Below are positions 1-10,283 of a stretch of DNA of 64,000 bases, piece by piece. Every line of letters begins with the position of its first letter. The stretch's first letter is position 1. The notes beneath the pieces are model-generated. The model was not told the DNA's origin. It did no database searches and worked only from the letters and a program-made list of their open reading frames with translations. Made by a program: the position numbers and the translations under genes. The stretch is from Pectinophora gossypiella (taxonomy: Eukaryota; Arthropoda; Insecta; Lepidoptera; Gelechiidae), in assembly GCF_024362695.1 (NCBI RefSeq), contig NC_065408.1, positions 1,612,001 through 1,676,000 on the forward strand. The letters run 5' to 3'.

Positions 1-49
1 ACACGAAAGGAGAAGAAGTAGGTCTGCTGATACCAATTTGAAAGAGAGA

Positions 50-190
50 AGGCAGTGTGTGGCGTCTGACGCCATACGATTGAAGACTAAATTATGTCCG
101 AAGAGGGGTGAGGTACACTTAGACGCTGACCGGTGGGGAACGGAGAATTACCATTCCATACGTAGTATTATTCCTTATATATATAAACTG
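50..190 (+). repeat. Dispersed repeat, copy 1 of 2
   Basis: Blocks such as ACGATTGAAGACTAA, then GGGGAACGGAGA and ATTATTCCTTAT, recur in the same order on the opposite strand at 27362-27492. A shorter echo (GTCGTCAATCGTATGGCGTC) lies near 4246. No protein similarity was recognised; it is probably part of an unclassified transposon. Confidence 0.5.
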
Positions 191-299
191 AAAGATAATG
201 ATGTCAGAAAACGGGGCAGGCAGGTGTCTGTTAGTCCAGTCAGTCGTTGGACCGGGAACGAAAGTGCTATGGCAGCTTCGTTGCAGGAATTCTGATGGC

Positions 300-890
300 A
301 GATTTCTGGTAATGCCTCCCTTATGATTACTTCCGTCACCGCACTCCTTACGCTCCTATTGTCAACTCGGTCACGAGGGCAACCAAAAAATACGCGAGAA
401 ATTTAATTTTAGACGCAGTTATAAGCAAAGAATTTGAGGAAAAGATTTGGTTTTGCTATAATTCAAGTAAATGGAACGTAGGTACACTTCTCATCAATAA
501 AAACGAAATACCTGCAGTTCGCAGTCGGGTAAAAATGAAATGGAATTGTATTTTATTAGAATTTGATTTTGATACGTATATTTTGTGCTATGTTTGTTGA
601 TAGCGAGCGTTTGTACTCGATTGTTGTTTCAAAACTTTTTAATATTCGAAGTAAGAACAAATTTAATAAGTACTCGTAATTGGCTAAATGAGTATGCTGA
701 CTTCTAATTCCATTTGTTTTTTGTTTAAAAAGCTTTGTATTGTTTAATGGATTGTATGACGAAACGTTCCAAACCAAATAAGTTCAAATTATTTTTCTTT
801 GTTGCACTGAATTTTTTTTTTCTAATTTTGTCACTAGTTGCAGTCGGTCGGAGGACCATAAGCAGGTCTGTTCTTTCATGCCATCAGTCG
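300..890. other. No gene or recognised repeat
   Basis: AT-rich sequence. The short open frames here have no recognisable motif, no splice-site pattern and no related copy elsewhere in the window. Confidence 0.5.
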
Positions 891-900
891 GGTAACGGTG

Positions 901-1137
901 TTGGCGTCTGTGGTCCAGTGGTTGAGCGTTGGACTCACGATCCGGAGGCCCCGGGCTCGAATCCCGGTGAGGACATATCAGGCTGATCACATGATTGTCC
1001 GAGAGTAAGATGATTCATACGTAAGTATGTAATCGCTATATGAGCCATGTCACGGGCCTTTGGCGGCTCAATCATAACCCTGAAACCAAGGTAAATGAGG
1101 CTGGTATTCCACCTCACAACCCGCACGATAGAAGAAG
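901..1137 (+). mobile_element. SINE-A, internally deleted copy
   Basis: The head carries a box A-like GGTCCAGTGGTTGAGCG and a box B-like GGGCTCGAATCCC. The middle of the element (from the ATCAC block to the GATCAG block) is missing, and the 3' part ends CCCGCACGATAGAAGAAG as in other copies. It is followed directly by a minus-strand LINE tail. Confidence 0.85.
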
Positions 1138-1345
1138 ATAAAAGAAAGAAAGAAAAATATTTATTTCCCCACACAAAAACATTGTACATGACAATTTACT
1201 AGTTTAAACTGACAGATTTTGTGAAAGGGCTGATGCCTAAACTAAGTTAAAAACTTGTAATATCGGTCATCAGGCCTTACCCCGGAATAAAACAGCAACA
1301 TTGAACCTTATTCTATGTGCAGGCATGCAGACAAATAGGTACTTA
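1138..1345 (-). mobile_element. LINE 3' end, minus strand
   Basis: Read on the minus strand, AT-rich sequence leads to a polyadenylation signal (AATAAATATTTT) and a short TTTC simple-repeat tail that abuts the SINE. This is how 5'-truncated CR1-like non-LTR elements end. No reverse-transcriptase motif remains. Confidence 0.5.
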
Positions 1346-1404
1346 TATAGTTTATATAATAATAATATTAAAAAAAGTAACAGAATTGTGTTCCTTGATA
1401 AACA

Positions 1405-1692
1405 AAAGATAATTAAAACACACGGGTTCTTACCGCGTTTAAATGGGGATATGAGACTCCCGATATTTCGACACTGTTGCAAGTGCCATGATCACGGGAT
1501 GACTGATGAGATTGGAGTGGTGTAGGTAGATCCATAATTTTCTACGGGCAGACATATCTGTCTACCCTCTTTCTTTGCCGCTTGTTTATGTTTTTGATAT
1601 CGGAATGTTCGGAACCATCTGAACTCGCACCAAACTCACTACGACAAACCGCACTCACTGTGTGTGTGTGTTATGTGTTTTAATTATGATAA
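1405..1692. mobile_element. P4 MITE, long variant
   Basis: Starts AATTAAAACACACGGGTTCTTACCG and ends in the inverse GTTATGTGTTTTAATTA. Its middle (TGATCACGGGATGACTGATG, then a hairpin TAGACAGATATGTCTG-like block) recurs on the other strand at 26975-27168. Related palindromes lie at 32169 and 38841. No transposase is encoded. Confidence 0.6.
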
Positions 1693-1899
1693 TAACCGCG
1701 TAAACTTAAAACAATGTATAAACAAAAGATGTTTGTATAGATGTGTTTGTGAGTAGTGTGAATTGTGGTGAGTGGGTCTTACGACGTGTGTGTGAGTGCG
1801 TGCGTACAGAGTGCAATTATAATTTATAATAGGCGTGATGTTATCATATTTAGGTATATTTCCCAATGTTTTCTTATAAGACCAAATAAAAACAAACCA

Positions 1900-2147
1900 C
1901 ACAACAAACATAGAACACGTTCAGCTGCTTGTCTTCCCGGGCATGTCGTAAAAACCGACAGAGGGATTGCGTCCTCTAGCATGATGGACTAATGTTATGG
2001 GCGATAGGCTGATCCCTTATCACCATAAGGTTCATCATATCCATCTTAGGACTTCGTATCAACAGTGGCTGCAAGTTGTCTTTGATTACTTGTGGCTCTG
2101 CCCACCCCATTTGGGATTACGGGCGTGAGTTTATGTATGTATGTATG
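1900..2147 (+). mobile_element. RTE-T LINE 3' end with target-site duplication
   Basis: A 5'-truncated element ending GGGCGTGAGTTTATG followed by TATG repeats. It is flanked by a 13 bp direct repeat, TAAAAACAAACCA, at 1887-1899 and 2148-2160, which defines it as one retrotransposition event. The same 3' end occurs at 28455-28584 and about 34180-34388. Confidence 0.85.
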
Positions 2148-2160
2148 TAAAAACAAACCA

Positions 2161-2798
2161 GAAATATCCAGCCTTCACCGGAAGTCATCAGCGAGCCTGC
2201 AACGTGTTAACCAATTAACACTTCATGTTTTGTAAATGTACATGGTCCTTTTCTAATTACCACATTTCCCTTTGTTTTTAATTAAATTTTACTCGGTCGA
2301 TTTCAATTTCCATGAAAGTTAAGCGCAGACTGTTCCCAGTTACTCTCGGGGGTTGGTGGACTCATGGGAATTTGTGTAAGGTGACGAGGGTTCCTACAGA
2401 CCGTGGGATTTGGTGAAGGGTCTTTTACACACCTGTAATACACCTATTCCTCCCTAGCTGTATTTAAGTCCCTTGTAATGGGAGGCGAAACTATGGCCAA
2501 TATCCGGACACAAATCCTGGATCTTTTTGTACTTACAAATTAAGAATTTAATGTAATTAAAAAAAAAACAAGTAATGTAGAATATTTATGATCACCAAAC
2601 ATGAATTCGAAGATTCAAACTCATAAAGCCATATAACACGTAACGCGCGTAAGTCACGCGTAAGTTACGCATTCTCCGAATTAGATAATATAAAGCAAAT
2701 CTTATCTTGTTCTATTTCATCTATTTGCTAGGCAAAGACCTTCCTTGGATTCTGCCACTCCTCTCGATGCAGTATGAAATAAATAGAATGCATTATTA
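2161..2798. other. No gene recognised
   Basis: AT-rich sequence with a short scrap resembling other repeat ends (GGCAAAGACCTTCC near 2733). No open frame of note, no RNA-gene fold and no inverted repeat was found. Confidence 0.45.
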
Positions 2799-3180
2799 GA
2801 AATCAGAAATCAGAATCATTTATTCAACGTAATTATCATGGATAAACTTGTTGAAGGTGAATGTAACATTTTTGAATTTACGTCATTTCGCAAGGTGTTA
2901 TGGCTGAGGAGAAGAAATGACAAGAAACTGCAACAGCAACATATCTTTTAAAAACCAATGAGGCTATACATTACAAGTTATTTAATAACTAGAGGAACAC
3001 ATTCAATACCAGACATTTTTATCATTTAGGTAGTCATTAATCTTATAATAAGCTTTTTTACATAAAGTAAGCTTCACATGAGCTTTAAATTCAATTTCTG
3101 ACAAATTTTAAATATTATCTGGTATTTCATTTTAAAAACATTTATTACGCGCCAATTGTCGTAATTTGTTTGCTTTAAGG
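2799..3180 (-). pseudogene. CR1-like LINE: end of ORF2 plus 3' UTR
   Basis: On the minus strand the last ~58 codons of a reverse-transcriptase ORF2 are readable. They end in a lysine/tyrosine-rich stretch (CKKAYYKINDYL) with a stop at 3003-3005. Two in-frame TAA codons sit where lysine codons would fit, so the copy is dead. The 3' UTR continues to an ATTCTGATTTCTG tail at about 2800. The same 3' end, intact in order but split by a later insertion, lies at 39684-39744 plus 44729-44958 on the plus strand. Confidence 0.7.
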
Positions 3181-3211
3181 CTTATTTTGCGTCAAACCAG
3201 TAAAAATAGCG

Positions 3212-3336
3212 ACATCGAAGCAATTCATCTAAGAAAGCAATATTGCAATTTGACATTTGCGCATATAAAAGTAAGTGTGCAATGCAAACAAATGTCAAAC
3301 AGCAATATTGCTTTCTTAGGTGAATTGCTTCGATGT
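3212..3336. mobile_element. P3 MITE (palindrome)
   Basis: A ~125 bp foldback: GACATCGAAGCAATTCATC at the left is matched by its inverse GAATTGCTTCGATGT at the right, with inner arms around GCAATATTGC and AATTTGACATTTGCGC. No coding capacity. Related copies are at 6331, 7695 and 37908. Confidence 0.8.
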
Positions 3337-3357
3337 GGCCGTTTTAACCCCCCAGGG

Positions 3358-3512
3358 GCCTGTTTAATAAAACTTACAATTGTAAATTACAATGACAATT
3401 TGATGTACACTGCGGAGTGTGTGATCACGAATATTTTGCAGTTTCATATTAGCTACGCAATGAACATCAAATTGTCGTTGTAATTTACAATTGTAAGTTT
3501 TATTAAACAGGC
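3358..3512. mobile_element. Palindromic MITE with long terminal inverted repeats
   Basis: Inverted repeats of about 48 bp begin GCCTGTTTAATAAAACTTAC and end with the exact inverse. The centre has AT-rich spacer with TGTGATCACG. Only one copy is in the window. There is no transposase, so it was mobilised in trans if at all. Confidence 0.8.
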
Positions 3513-3773
3513 ACCAGGTCTCCTCCCCCTTCCCCGCCTCGTCTTCATAGGTTAGCTTCAGCGCGATATGAAGCTAATCTGTTACGGCGGCGTTTCGCAC
3601 CCAATTTTCCGTATAATGCTCCCGAAATGGAGTCAAAGATTTGTTAAGACCGGGTGGTAATTCACCTTGGGGTATTGTGGTGTGTTCATTCCTGTGTAAA
3701 TTTGAGTGAAGGAGAATACACGTCAGATGCAGTAGTAAGGCGTGGTTGAACATAACATAAGTCAAACGTATAT

Positions 3774-3842
3774 CTATCCCAATTGGGATAGTCAAAGGTA
3801 CATATATCCCAAGGTGAACTAAGTACCCACACGAGCTTTCTG
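3774..3842 (+). repeat. Short dispersed repeat, copy 1
   Basis: CCCAATTGGGATAGTC followed by AAAGGTACAT, then GAACTAAGTACCCACAC. The same order of blocks is present at 53035-53104. Function unknown; it looks like a fragment of a larger repeat. Confidence 0.55.
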
Positions 3843-3878
3843 TCAAACCAACGTGATAGCATATAAGGTATAATATAC

Positions 3879-4186
3879 ATAAATACGTCCCACTGCTGGG
3901 CACATGCCTCCCCTTAATCAACCGGAGGGGGTATGGAGCATACTCCATAGGTTGGTGGAGGTGTTTTTACAGCTAATAGCCGGGACCAACGGCTTAACGT
4001 GCCCTCCGAAGCACGGAATCATCTTACTTTTTCGGACAATCAGGTGATTCAAGCCTGAAAAGTCCTTACCAAACAAAGGACAGTCTCACAAAGTGATTTT
4101 GACAATGCAATGTCCCCATCGGGAATCAAACCCGGACCTCCAAATCGTGAGCCTAACGCTCTAACCACTAGACCACGGAGGCTATT
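3879..4186 (-). mobile_element. SINE-B, nearly complete
   Basis: Minus strand. The tRNA-like head at the right end has GGTCTAGTGGTTAGAGCG (box A) and GGGTTTGATTCCC (box B). The shared SINE core follows, then the tail, which on the plus strand reads CGTCCCACTGCTGGGCACA. About 20 bases near the AGCATACTCCATAGG block are missing compared with the copies at 47222 and 50318. Confidence 0.9.
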
Positions 4187-4295
4187 ATAATACCTACTAC
4201 ATATAGAACGGAAACTCTCCTCCCCCCCCCAGGAATTGTTCAGTCGTCAATCGTATGGCGTCAAACGTCACACACACAGGTCCGCGTGTACCATA

Positions 4296-4363
4296 ACGTC
4301 AATGTGTAGTATCTGTGTAAACCGAGGTGTTTTGTATGAAATATCTGGGGTGTGGCTGTATCG
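4296..4363 (+). mobile_element. Half of a CACACCCC-type MITE
   Basis: TCAATGTGTAGTATCTGTGT and GTATGAAATATCTGGGGTGTGG correspond to the right half of the inverted-repeat element at 48593-48695. The left arm is not found here. Confidence 0.55.
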
Positions 4364-4609
4364 CCATCTATAGCCATGGTGGTCGAGCCATCGGCGTCAG
4401 TGAAAATTGTAAGTACTCCATTTTAATGTTCCGTAATAAAATATACCAAATTCAAATCAAAGTTAATTTATTTGACGTAAGTCTAAGTCTTTTAAGTCAT
4501 TCAAAGATGGTCGAAGATAGAAAACTGAAGAGTAGGTAAAATAAATAAAATAAGCCGATCTGGATTGGAAACAGATAATAAATATATTTAATTTATACGT
4601 CAGGTGTTT

Positions 4610-4692
4610 CTAAAAGAATAAAAGCCGGTAAACTGCAAGTTTGATTCGCACACGGACGGTTTCGTACAAACTGCCACCTGGTCATTATCAGA
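4610..4692 (+). repeat. Dispersed repeat, single unit
   Basis: The blocks GATTCGCACACGGACGG and TGCCACCTGGTCATTATCAG match the first unit of the tandem array at 22545-22980. It ends next to the P1 MITE that starts at 4719. Confidence 0.5.
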
Positions 4693-4718
4693 CCTTATTT
4701 ATGTCCTCCAGCATAATA

Positions 4719-4950
4719 TACAGGGTGTTAGAGACATCGTAACGAAAACTTTGAGGGATGATTCAGGCTATGATTCTGAGTTGATATCAAGTGGAATTTT
4801 CCGTCGCAAAAGTATGGAACGGAAAATAATTTAAATAAGCTCTAAAAATTTCATGACTTCTCCGACAGGAAATTCCACTTGGTGTCGACTCAGAATCATG
4901 GTCTGAATCATCCCCTTCAGTATTCGTTACAGTATCAGTAATACCCATAC
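4719..4950. mobile_element. P1 MITE (full palindrome)
   Basis: Left arm CAGGGTGTTAGAGACATCG leads to GATATCAAGTGGAATTTTCC. The right arm is the inverse, ending CAGTAATACCC. The arms cover nearly the whole element, so a transcript would fold into one long hairpin. Confidence 0.85.
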
Positions 4951-4977
4951 CTACTTGTATGGCTACTGTATGTACTT

Positions 4978-5210
4978 GTATGGGGTGTAAGTGACATCGT
5001 AACGAATACTGAGAAGGATGATTCAGCTGATTATTCTGAGTTAATATCAAGTGGATTTCCATCGCAAAAGTATAGAATTGAAAATAATTTAAAAAAACTA
5101 AAAAAATAACATGAATTTCGCGACGGAAAATTCCACTTGATATTAACTCAGAATCATGGTCTGAATCATCCCTCTGAGTATTCGTTACGATGTCACTAAC
5201 ACCCTGTATA
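4978..5210. mobile_element. P1 MITE (full palindrome)
   Basis: Second full foldback copy, starting 27 bp after the previous one. It opens GGGGTGTAAGTGACATCGTA and closes GATGTCACTAACACCCTG, with the same GTGGAATTTTCC-type inner arm. Arm sequences differ from the neighbouring copy, so the two were probably separate insertions rather than a recent tandem duplication. Confidence 0.85.
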
Positions 5211-5608
5211 TTTTACTTTTAAATGTATTTTTTTAATGTTATTCTATGATCTGTAATAGCTATCGCAAAAGGTTATTTTTGATCTTAAGTACATCCATTT
5301 CTATTATAAGGTCGTGTCATGACCTCATCCCTTTTGACTTAGCCAAGTACCTTTACCCTCGGTTGAATTGGATAGGTTCACTCTACGGATATCTAAGACG
5401 GCTTACCACTGACGACTGAACATATCCATTCTGAGGCTTATTCGAGTTCAATTGATGAGTACTTCAGTTGAACGGGATTATGAATATATTGTTGGATGTT
5501 TCTGTATTCTGACGAAAGTAAGCGGAAACGTACTGAGAATCTTTTGTCATGAAATCTTGTGGTTTTCTTGTAATACCTGTATACTCACGGCCAATAACAT
5601 AAATTACA
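5211..5608. other. No gene recognised
   Basis: AT-rich spacer between MITE copies; no open frame or repeat relationship stands out. Confidence 0.45.
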
Positions 5609-5756
5609 GTACAGTCATGAGCAATATAATGTACCCATTTTAGGACTCTGTCGCACTAACATATTTGACATTTAGTTAGACTTACAGTTCAATTTGTCAA
5701 AAAAGTTAATGTGACATGGTACCAAAGTGTATACATATTAACGCTCGTGACCGTAC
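5609..5756. mobile_element. P2 MITE
   Basis: A 148 bp element with imperfect terminal inverted repeats GTACAGTCATGAGCA and TGCTCGTGACCGTAC-type. The interior (TGACATTTAGTTAGACTTAC) is the same in the copies at 5916, 30245 and 36803. No coding capacity. Confidence 0.85.
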
Positions 5757-5758
5757 AC

Positions 5759-5899
5759 ATACAGCGTGTTAGTGACACCGTATCGAATACTGAGGCGGAT
5801 GATTCAGCTCATGATTCTGAGCTAATATCAAGTGGAATTTTCCGTCAGAATGATAGTCTAAATCATACCTCAATGTTTTCTTTACGGTCACCAACCTAT
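5759..5899. mobile_element. P1 MITE, shortened
   Basis: Left arm GCGTGTTAGTGACACCGTA is followed by the GATATCAAGTGG-type arm (here CTAATATCAAGTGG), then directly by the outer right arm. The middle of the palindrome is deleted. It sits exactly between two P2 MITEs. Confidence 0.75.
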
Positions 5900-5915
5900 A
5901 GGTTCCGGGCTACCT

Positions 5916-6062
5916 GTACAGTCATGAGCAATATCATGTACCCACTTTAGAACCCTGTCGCACTATCATATTTGACATTTGATGAGACTTACGGTTTAAT
6001 TTTTAAAAAACTTAATGTGACAAGGTTTCAGAGTGTATACATATTAGTACTCGTGACCGTAC
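5916..6062. mobile_element. P2 MITE
   Basis: Same ends and interior as the element at 5609, in the same orientation, 307 bp downstream. The P2-P1-P2-P1 order suggests either a segmental duplication of a P2/P1 pair or repeated targeting. Confidence 0.85.
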
Positions 6063-6068
6063 GTACTT

Positions 6069-6272
6069 ATAAGGGGTATAAGTGACATCGTAACGAATAC
6101 TAAGGTGGATGATTCAGACCATGATTCCGAGTTAATATCAGGTGAAATTTTCCGTCGTAAAATTCATGACTTTTTTAAGTTTTTTTTTTAATTTCACTTT
6201 TGATATTCACTCAAACTACTGAGCTGAATCATCCCTATCAGTATACTCTACGATGTCACTAACACCCCGTGC
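6069..6272. mobile_element. P1 MITE
   Basis: Left arm GGGGTATAAGTGACATCG, right arm ending GATGTCACTAACACCCCG. The loop contains a poly-T tract. The inner right arm has diverged from the left one more than in other copies. Confidence 0.8.
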
Positions 6273-6330
6273 AAGTACGTACAACTAGCCTAACTATAGG
6301 TACAAGTAGATAGGTTTAGTGCAAGCAATC

Positions 6331-6455
6331 AAGCAAGCAATGCATCTAAGAAAGCAATGTTGCAATTTGACATTTGCGCATATAAAAGTAAGTGCGCAAT
6401 GCAAGCAAATGTCAAATAGCAATTTTGCTTTCTTAGATGAATTGCTTCGACGTGT
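6331..6455. mobile_element. P3 MITE
   Basis: AAGCAATGCATCTAAGAAAG at the left and the inverse CTTTCTTAGATGAATTGCTT at the right. The outermost bases have degraded compared with the copy at 3212. Confidence 0.75.
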
Positions 6456-6760
6456 CCATTTTGATCCTCCTGATGGTTTCCCATCAGGTAGTTTTTACAC
6501 TCATTATCCATCATTCTAGGAGAATCTCAACAGTTTGTTTTTATTAAAAGTGGACCGGAGATGAAAGTTAAACCGGATTTTAACTTAGCACCGGTAAGTT
6601 CTCAAGCGTTAGGTGTCAGGAAGAAAATTGAATTTGTTACTGAAATCTTCACAGTAAGTAATCCTTCTTGATCAAAGAGCGGACAAGGAAACTTTATATT
6701 TTGCCTGCTTCCTTCCCTATTCGGAGAAAGCGTGACTTACATCGTTTCTTTTTTGTTTTT
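6456..6760. other. No gene recognised
   Basis: Contains two GTAAGT strings (near 6594 and 6654) but no coding exon leading into either, so these were not called as splice donors. Confidence 0.4.
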
Positions 6761-6975
6761 GACGTGACTTATTGTAGACTTGCCGCAGAGGGCATTAACT
6801 ACTTGGCCGGAGAAATGGGGAGAAATGCTGAAGGCTCTCACTCGGTACAACGTATAAGACAACAGGCCTGAGGGTGCCCAGTTGGGCGCGAACCTCGGCT
6901 CAGGGGCGGCGTCTGAGAGGAAAAATATTTGAAAGAATTAATCAACCCTAGTGGGTCGATAGCGATAAGCGCTGA
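6761..6975 (-). mobile_element. Jockey-like LINE 3' UTR fragment
   Basis: Minus strand. The block read on the plus strand as CAACAGGCCTGAGGGTGCCC, then GGCGGCGTCTGAGAGG, is the inverse of the 3' UTR of the Jockey-like element at 15799-16245. The tail end, next to TTTTTGACGTGACTTATT, is at the left. Confidence 0.75.
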
Positions 6976-6985
6976 TTGAGGGAAG

Positions 6986-7119
6986 TGTTGGGCTGGTTTT
7001 CCCTTCGCGGGTTGGAAGGTTAGACAGGCAGTTGCTTAAGTAAAAAACCGGACCTGACAAATCTTTACGTTAGGTAAGCGGATCTTGTGAAAAACGGGAC
7101 AATGCTAGGGAGACGATTA
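6986..7119 (+). mobile_element. SINE-D, 3' part
   Basis: TTGGGCTGGTTTTCCCTTCG through CAATGCTAGGGAGACGAT is the 3' half of SINE-D as in the fuller copies at 13135 and 60705. The tRNA-like head is absent. It directly follows the Jockey-like fragment. Confidence 0.8.
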
Positions 7120-7352
7120 TGGTTGCTGGTTACACTTTACACAGTAATAAACAAATATAGAGTTTCATTTTCACTGTGTTCTCGTAAAGCACTCCAGTTG
7201 CGGTGTGGTCGGTGCAAATTCAATGTGACTCAGTCTTGTTAACTTGTAACCAAGTTAAAGTTTAATTTGTAATGCAACCGGCTTCGCAACTGTTGCTACA
7301 TTTGTCTGTGTTACAGCACTATTACATTACCTGTTTTAATGTTCATATTAAC

Positions 7353-7650
7353 GGCCTCCGTGGTCCAGTGGTTGAGCGTTGGGCTCACGATACGGAGGTC
7401 CCGGGTTCGAATCCCAGTAGGGACACATTACAAAAATCACTTTGTGATCTCTAGTATGGTTAGAACATTACAGACCGATCACCTGATTGTCCAAAAAGTA
7501 AGATGATCCGTGCTTCGAAAGGCACGTCAAGCCGTTGGTCCCAGTTACTACTTACTAGTTCTTCGGGGCCTTTGGCGGCTCAATAATAACCATGACACCA
7601 GGGTTGTTGGGATTGGTAATTCACCTCACAATCCACACGATACACCGATT
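7353..7650 (+). mobile_element. SINE-A, full length
   Basis: The best complete copy. The tRNA-like head has box A GGTCCAGTGGTTGAGCG and box B GGGTTCGAATCCC at canonical spacing, and a loop CTCACGA that would put CAC (valine) at the anticodon. The shared core GTGCTTCGAAAGGCACG follows, and it ends CCACACGATA. Such elements are transcribed by RNA polymerase III and rely on a LINE for movement. Confidence 0.9.
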
Positions 7651-7694
7651 GGCTTGTATATTAGAGTGGAAGCGAATAAATAAACAAAAAAAAG

Positions 7695-7826
7695 CCTCAC
7701 TGAAGCAATTCATCTAAAAAAAGCAAAATTGCTATTTAAAATTTGTTAACATTGCGCACACATTTTTGTATGAGGAAATGTTAAACTGCAATATTGCTTT
7801 TCAGATAAATTGCTTCCATGTGTTGG
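7695..7826. mobile_element. P3 MITE, diverged
   Basis: GAAGCAATTCATCTAAAAAA at left, inverse AGATAAATTGCTTCC at right. The interior is more diverged than the other P3 copies. Confidence 0.65.
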
Positions 7827-7917
7827 CCATTTGAACGCATAATAATCTTTCTGGCCATATCGTTAAAGCTGAAAGCAGACTAAAATTCTTCCGCATCATA
7901 CGCGCCATCAGAATTTT

Positions 7918-8098
7918 CAGTGTTATATGGAACTATTTCTATTTACAGACAGTTAAGGTCAAGTTTTGTTTTGTTCCTTTATTTGAAAAATTCTTAATTC
8001 CGTTACTACCTAACACACCACTTTGACTTCTTCCATTCTGATCAAAGTCTTCATGCATGCTCGCCGCTTTAGAGCAGGTACTTCTTGACCTAGCCTTC
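7918..8098 (+). repeat. Dispersed repeat; uninterrupted counterpart of 17590-18118
   Basis: GACAGTTAAGGTCAAGTTTT, GAAAAATTCTTAATTCC and GTCTTCATGCATGCTCGCCG occur in order here without interruption. The same blocks at 17590-18118 are split by a SINE-A, so this copy shows the pre-insertion state. The parent element is not identified. Confidence 0.65.
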
Positions 8099-9604
8099 CT
8101 CTTTCAACTCTACCACTTATACCCGCATCATAAATTTTCTTTGCTCCATGTTCGCGCCAACATGCGTTGATAATCTCTCAGTTTATAAATACCCGCAATT
8201 TTCAACTTTTTATTATCCGTCCCTTCCTACCCGCTGCATTCAGTCTATGGTCGATACTCGCCGTCATCGTCAGGTGTCAATTGTCGGCTACTCATCTTTT
8301 GTGGGTTTGGACTGCTTTCTGAGCTCGTGCCTGCTGCGCGGTTTCTCTTGAATATCTAATATCGAAGGCCGCACAGAGTGTAAATAACCTGCCAAGAATT
8401 GAAGAAGCCAAGAAGCAGCGCTGCAAGGCTCAAGGCATACGACGTGGCCATGGAGAACGAGCCCAAGACACCAAGTTCGAGGTGATCGTAGATTATCTGG
8501 TGCAGCTTCTTCCCATTCCTGTTCAAGGTATTTATCCACTCATTTATTGCAGTACCTATGGACGTTTCAAGTGGAGTAGCGTACAGTTATACTGCTTAGC
8601 TGACGCGTCCACACTCTATGTTGTTGTTACATGAGCTACGCCAAGGGTCTACTAGGGTTGGTGAGGTGGGTCACCGATTTTAATTATATAACCCACAAGA
8701 AAGAACTAAATTGAATCCTTGGGGAAAGCTACCAACTCATACATGACCCGGTTTTCATTATTCAAGACAAGTTAAACCACCAGCATTAGGTACGAGAGTG
8801 GGTCGGTAAAATCATTTTACAAGACGAGACAGTGTTTCAGCGAAACGTTTCGTTCTTCCAACAAAGACTAACCTTTCACAAGTCTAACATTAAGTCAATG
8901 GACAGATGGAAATTGTACCTTTTTCGTCCGCAAATTAAAACATTAATATTTTATGGAGCCAGCCACGCCATATTGACAAAGTGGCTTTTGCGGAGATCAA
9001 AAATAATAAAACACGAATATAAAGCTTATTCCATATTTGTTTTACGCCCTTCAGAAGGATCACCCATAAATTGGAAGTGTACAATTCGCGACAATGCAAA
9101 TACAAATCTATGTGTTTTTTACACATACACACAGAAAATAAACTAATAAATACTTAATACAACACCATGTAACACCTTAACCGTTTGTTACTGTGCAATA
9201 TAATTACAATCTGTTTTATTTTGTGAAGAATAATGAAAAATAAAAAACAACTTTGCTTGCAACAATGAAGAGGCACACGCACACGCATATGTTAGGAACT
9301 TGTAAAGTTCAGACAGAACGGAAGGTTAAAAAACCCTGCGCAATAAGTCCTCCTGAGCTAGGCGTGTTTTCTTATTCATGAAAACTGAATGTTTGAAAGA
9401 CAGATACAGCGCATTTCCCAAGCGATTTCAATCGCTAGATTGCACTTGCGATGTAATAAATATTAAGTTGGAGGCATTGGTAATGTGTTTAGTAGATACA
9501 ATGTAAACAAAGAAATTACCTATAATTATCAAAAACTTAGGCATCAATTCAAATTTGAGTTTGCGTGCTTCACCTTAGACGGCATCGCTGCTTAGATATG
9601 TTAC
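8099..9604. other. 1.5 kb without a supported gene
   Basis: Open frames of 67 to 104 codons occur (for example 8148-8351 and 8832-9146 on plus), but their translations show no domain, signal peptide or membrane segment. They have no partner copy in the window. Treated as chance open frames. Confidence 0.4.
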
Positions 9605-10263
9605 ATTAAAAGCTCGAACTACGGTAAATCTTAAGATTTAAGTGTAAGTCTTAGGATTTACCGACATGAGTTGGTAAATTTAAGTATTTCTGAAAAAAGC
9701 TTTTAAGTACCATTCGAATTCAGTATAATATTTATGAGGGGCTCGGTGGCTAAGCAACTTTCGCAAAGGCCGGTCATATTAATTTATGCTAGGTTTTACC
9801 GCTGCCAGCTGGTAGATTTTGGTTTCAGGAATAAAACAATGAGTAATTGTTATTTATTTACTTTAATGAACTATTAGACAATACAGGTACATAGTATTAT
9901 AAATGTATCATTATGATAGTAATAAGTACAAAATAATACCAACTTATTTAAATTACTAATTTTGAAAAAAAAAAAAAACACATGACATTCTTGGAATATT
10001 TCCATCTCTATTATATTTATCTAATTGAATCAGTACTTCTCTATTTGGAATTTAACACAAGTACAAGTCAATGCGCTGAGCAGGTTATGATTATGTTTTG
10101 TTTTTCAACATTTATCGTGCCATTAATTTTAATCCTAAGATTTACCAACGGAATGGTGGTAAAAGTTCGAATCGCAAACCTTTTGGGACATTTACCATTA
10201 GGAATTGGTGGAGCTTAGGTTTTACTGGTATGTGTTAGGATTTACTGCAGTTCAAGCTTTTAC
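9605..10263. mobile_element. Inverted-repeat element of ~660 bp
   Basis: Ends TTAAAAGCTCGAACTACGG and the inverse CTGCAGTTCAAGCTTTTA. Several subterminal copies of TAGGATTTAC or GGTAAATC lie at both sides. It contains a SINE-C scrap at 9736-9777 and an A-run near 9965. No transposase open frame is seen. Confidence 0.55.
9736..9777 (+). mobile_element. SINE-C scrap
   Basis: GGGGCTCGGTGGCTAAGCAA followed by CTTTCGCAAAGGCCGGTCA. It lacks the middle of the tRNA-like head found in full copies, joining GGTGGC directly to TAAGCAACTTTCG. Confidence 0.6.
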
Positions 10264-10283
10264 AGTAACAGATACATCAGGCA

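Noticed and set aside
7353..7425. tRNA gene call for the box A/box B structure
   Set aside because: It continues directly into the SINE body, repeats in many copies, lacks a clean acceptor stem pairing and is not followed by a T-run terminator; it is the head of SINE-A, not a tRNA gene.
8832..9146. 104-codon open frame as a gene
   Set aside because: No motif, signal peptide or membrane segment, no splice signals, AT-rich codon pattern like the flanks; likely chance.
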